Source: Sphingopyxis sp. LC363
Lineage (GTDB): Bacteria > Pseudomonadota > Alphaproteobacteria > Sphingomonadales > Sphingomonadaceae
Assembly (NCBI RefSeq): GCF_000756385.1
Contig: NZ_JNFC01000018.1
Location: forward strand, 1-62,092
Reading direction: 5' to 3'
Length of the DNA: 62,092 nucleotides
Shown one piece after another: positions 60,306-62,092 of the stretch. Within the stretch, counting starts at the first letter, position 1; the number at the start of each line of letters is the position of its first letter. The notes below the pieces were generated by a model. That model saw only the letters and a program-made list of their open reading frames with translations, was not told the DNA's origin and ran no database searches. The translations under genes and the position numbers were made by a program.

Positions 60306-61027
60306 AGCCCCAGCACCTGCGGCATCGTGTAGCGCCCGGGCTTCTGGCGGATCAGCCACAGCGCCGCGCGCACCGCGCCGCGCGCGAAGATCATGCGGTT
60401 TTCGGCGCGGTGCGACAGCGTGATCATTTCCTCGGGCCCCGCGAAGATCACGTCATGGTCGCCCGCGACGGTGCCGCCGCGCAGGCTCGCGAAGCCGATC
60501 TTGCCATGCCCGCGCGCGCCGGTGAGGCCGTCGCGGCCGCGTTCGGAGCAGGTCGCAAGGTTGATCCCACGCCCCTCCGCCGCCGCCTGCCCCAACAGCA
60601 GCGCGGTGCCGCTCGGCGCGTCGACCTTGTTCCGGTGGTGCATCTCGACGATCTCGATATCATATTCGGGGTCGAGCCGCGCCGCCGCCTCGCGCACCAG
60701 ATGCGCGAGCAGGGTGACGCCGAGCGAGGTGTTGCCGGTCTGGAGCACCGCGATGTCCCTGGCCGCATCGTCGATCAGATAATGGTGGCGTTCCTCGAGC
60801 CCCGTCGTTCCGACGACGATGGGCTTCTTTGCCGCGACGCAGGCGTCGAGCGTCGCTTCAAGCGCGGCGGGCGAGGAGAAATCGACGAGAACGTCCGCCC
60901 CCGCCGCGAGCTTTGCGACATTGCCCCCCCTGTCGACGCCGCAGCTGCGCTGTCCCGCTTCGGAGATCGCGGCGGCGAGCGCGACGCCCATCCGCCCTTC
61001 GCTGCCGATAATGCCGATGCTGGTCAT
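60302..61027 (-). CDS. dapB: 4-hydroxy-tetrahydrodipicolinate reductase
   Basis: 241 aa. N-terminal nucleotide loop IGIIGSEGRMGVALAAAI, VDFSSPAALEATL and VVGTTGLEERHHYLI, then the substrate block EIVEMHHRNKVDAPSGTALLLG and the C-terminal GGTVAGDHDVIFAGPEE. Makes tetrahydrodipicolinate in lysine and peptidoglycan precursor synthesis, using NAD(P)H. First gene of dapB-membrane protein-nth. Confidence 0.97.
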   Translation of the reverse strand: MTSIGIIGSEGRMGVALAAAISEAGQRSCGVDRGGNVAKLAAGADVLVDFSSPAALEATLDACVAAKKPIVVGTTGLEERHHYLIDDAARDIAVLQTGNTSLGVTLLAHLVREAAARLDPEYDIEIVEMHHRNKVDAPSGTALLLGQAAAEGRGINLATCSERGRDGLTGARGHGKIGFASLRGGTVAGDHDVIFAGPEEMITLSHRAENRMIFARGAVRAALWLIRQKPGRYTMPQVLGL

Positions 61028-61103
61028 GTTGCGTCCCCTATCCTTCCAGACCTCCCTTAGCCCTTCGCATCGAGCGAAGTCGAGATGCGCTTCTCTCATC
61101 GTC

Positions 61104-61176
61104 ATTCCGGCGAAGGCCGGAATCTCGCCGGTGCGTATGGCTGAGACGGAGAGATCCCGGCCTTCGCCGGGATGAC
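61104..61176. repeat. Two intact host palindromic repeats of the attB type
   Basis: CATTCCGGCGAAGGCCGGAAT (61103-61123) and ATCCCGGCCTTCGCCGGGAT (61154-61173) are the same dispersed palindrome in opposite orientation, lying between dapB and the sirtuin gene. They match the sequence rebuilt by joining the host halves of attL and attR. Confidence 0.85.
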
Positions 61177-61219
61177 GGGGCGCGTTGAAGCGGGCGGGGC
61201 GAGCGGATAGGAGGAAGGC

Positions 61220-61924
61220 ATGAGCCCTATCCAGAATATCGTCATCCTGACCGGCGCGGGCGTGTCCGCCGAAAGCGGCATCGACACGTTTCGCGACGCC
61301 GGCGGATTGTGGGAACAGCACCGCGTCGAGGATGTCGCGACCCCCGAGGCCTTTGAGCGCGATCCCGACCTGGTGCTGCGATTCTACGACATGCGGCGCG
61401 AGGCGATCCAGACCAAGGAGCCCAATGCGGCGCACCGGGCGCTGGCGCGGCTCGATGCCGAATGGCCGGGCGAGTTCCTGATCGTCACGCAGAATGTCGA
61501 CGATCTGCACGAGCGCGCGGGGGCGAAACGGCTGCTCCACATGCACGGCGAGCATCTGAACGCCTGGTGCACCGGATGCGATGTGCGCAGCCCGTGGACG
61601 GGGCCGCTGCTGGACCGCCCGGGATGCCCCGCGTGCGGCGCCGCGGGGAGCCTGCGCCCCGACATCGTCTGGTTCGGCGAGATGCCGTACCGGATGGAGG
61701 AGATTTATCACGCGCTCAACCGCGCCGACCTGTTCGTGTCGATCGGCACCTCGGGCGCGGTCTATCCCGCCGCGGGTTTCGTGCGCGAAGCAAGGGCGGC
61801 GGGGGCGCGGACGCTCGAGCTCAATATGGAGCCGAGCCAGGGGAGCCACTGGTTCGACGAGGCGCGCCACGGGCCGGCGACGGCGCTGGTGCCGGCGTGG
61901 GTGGAGGCGATGCTGGGTGGGTGA
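61220..61924 (+). CDS. cobB: NAD-dependent protein deacylase (sirtuin)
   Basis: 234 aa. GAGVSAESGIDTFRDAGGLW is the NAD-binding sirtuin motif, TQNVDDLHERAG and the catalytic His in HMHGEH follow, and the zinc site is CTGCDV...CPACGA. Removes acetyl or acyl groups from lysines with NAD. Normal bacterial length. Host gene. Confidence 0.94.
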   Translation: MSPIQNIVILTGAGVSAESGIDTFRDAGGLWEQHRVEDVATPEAFERDPDLVLRFYDMRREAIQTKEPNAAHRALARLDAEWPGEFLIVTQNVDDLHERAGAKRLLHMHGEHLNAWCTGCDVRSPWTGPLLDRPGCPACGAAGSLRPDIVWFGEMPYRMEEIYHALNRADLFVSIGTSGAVYPAAGFVREARAAGARTLELNMEPSQGSHWFDEARHGPATALVPAWVEAMLGG

Positions 61925-62092
61925 AGGCGCTCGGTACGATATGGCGGCGGCGGGTTTCGACCGGTTGCGGACGTACAGATCCTCCCCATCGCGAAGCGCT
62001 GGGGAGGGGGATCGGCGCGAAGCGCTGACGGAGGGGCTATGGCGCACCGTCGCGGCCCCTCCACCACCGCCTGCGGCGGCGGTCCCCCTCCC
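61925..62092. repeat. Window end with GC-rich dispersed repeats
   Basis: No gene. It contains CCTCCCCATCGCGAAGCGC and related blocks (TCGGCGCGAAGCGCTGACGG, CACCGCCTGCGGCGGCGGT), typical of intergenic repeats in this genus. Confidence 0.5.

Overview
The window looks like a chromosomal stretch of a high-GC alphaproteobacterium of the Sphingomonadaceae, probably Sphingopyxis or a close relative. The basis is the gene content (RNase E with a charged insertion in S1, a TonB-dependent receptor with a catabolic cluster, small ANDN-type proteins) and the dispersed palindromic repeats between genes. Assignments rest on reading motifs by eye; no database was searched.

Layout. Positions 1-18110 are host chromosome: rne, an M48 metalloprotease with TPRs, a DsbA/ScsC-like membrane protein, a TPR-sulfotransferase, then a catabolic cluster (TonB receptor, APC permease, two FAD enzymes, a Rieske oxygenase and a divergent BetI-like TetR regulator) and a periplasmic M20 peptidase. 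Positions 59192-62092 are host again: nth, a small membrane protein, dapB and a sirtuin.

Between them, about 18124-59191, lies a 41-kb integrated mobile element whose ends can be read at base level. A large serine recombinase sits at the left end. The two host-element junctions split one dispersed host palindrome (CATCCCGGCGAA / GGCCGGGAT). A complete, unrecombined attachment site (47700-47747) lies inside the element, next to a second, decapitated copy of the recombinase. The arrangement attL - unit 1 - attP - unit 2 - attR is what a tandem array of two related elements should look like.

Unit 1 (18124-47723) carries a backbone: recombinase, AlpA, a ParB-like protein behind a strongly folded leader, HEPN/nucleotidyltransferase genes, an ECF sigma factor, MucR, small TraD/TraC-type proteins, a candidate oriT, the TraA relaxase and a DUF6118-type protein. 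It has two cargo sites. One holds a Gabija-like pair (OLD nuclease and UvrD helicase) beside a DUF4238 protein. The other holds a translationally coupled dabB-dabA-cysD-DUF6671 operon with a divergent LysR gene, an OxyR-like gene, and a DUF465/zinc-ribbon pair and terC, the last two each preceded by the same structured RNA motif.

Unit 2 (47724-59191) keeps only the recombinase tail, an IS21-family scar and a DUF6118 gene cut by an intact IS66 element with a perfect 8-bp target duplication. Its cargo is chromate resistance (chrB, chrA, a superoxide dismutase and an ATP-grasp protein) plus secreted small proteins. No type IV secretion or coupling-protein gene is visible, so the element looks mobilizable rather than self-transmissible.
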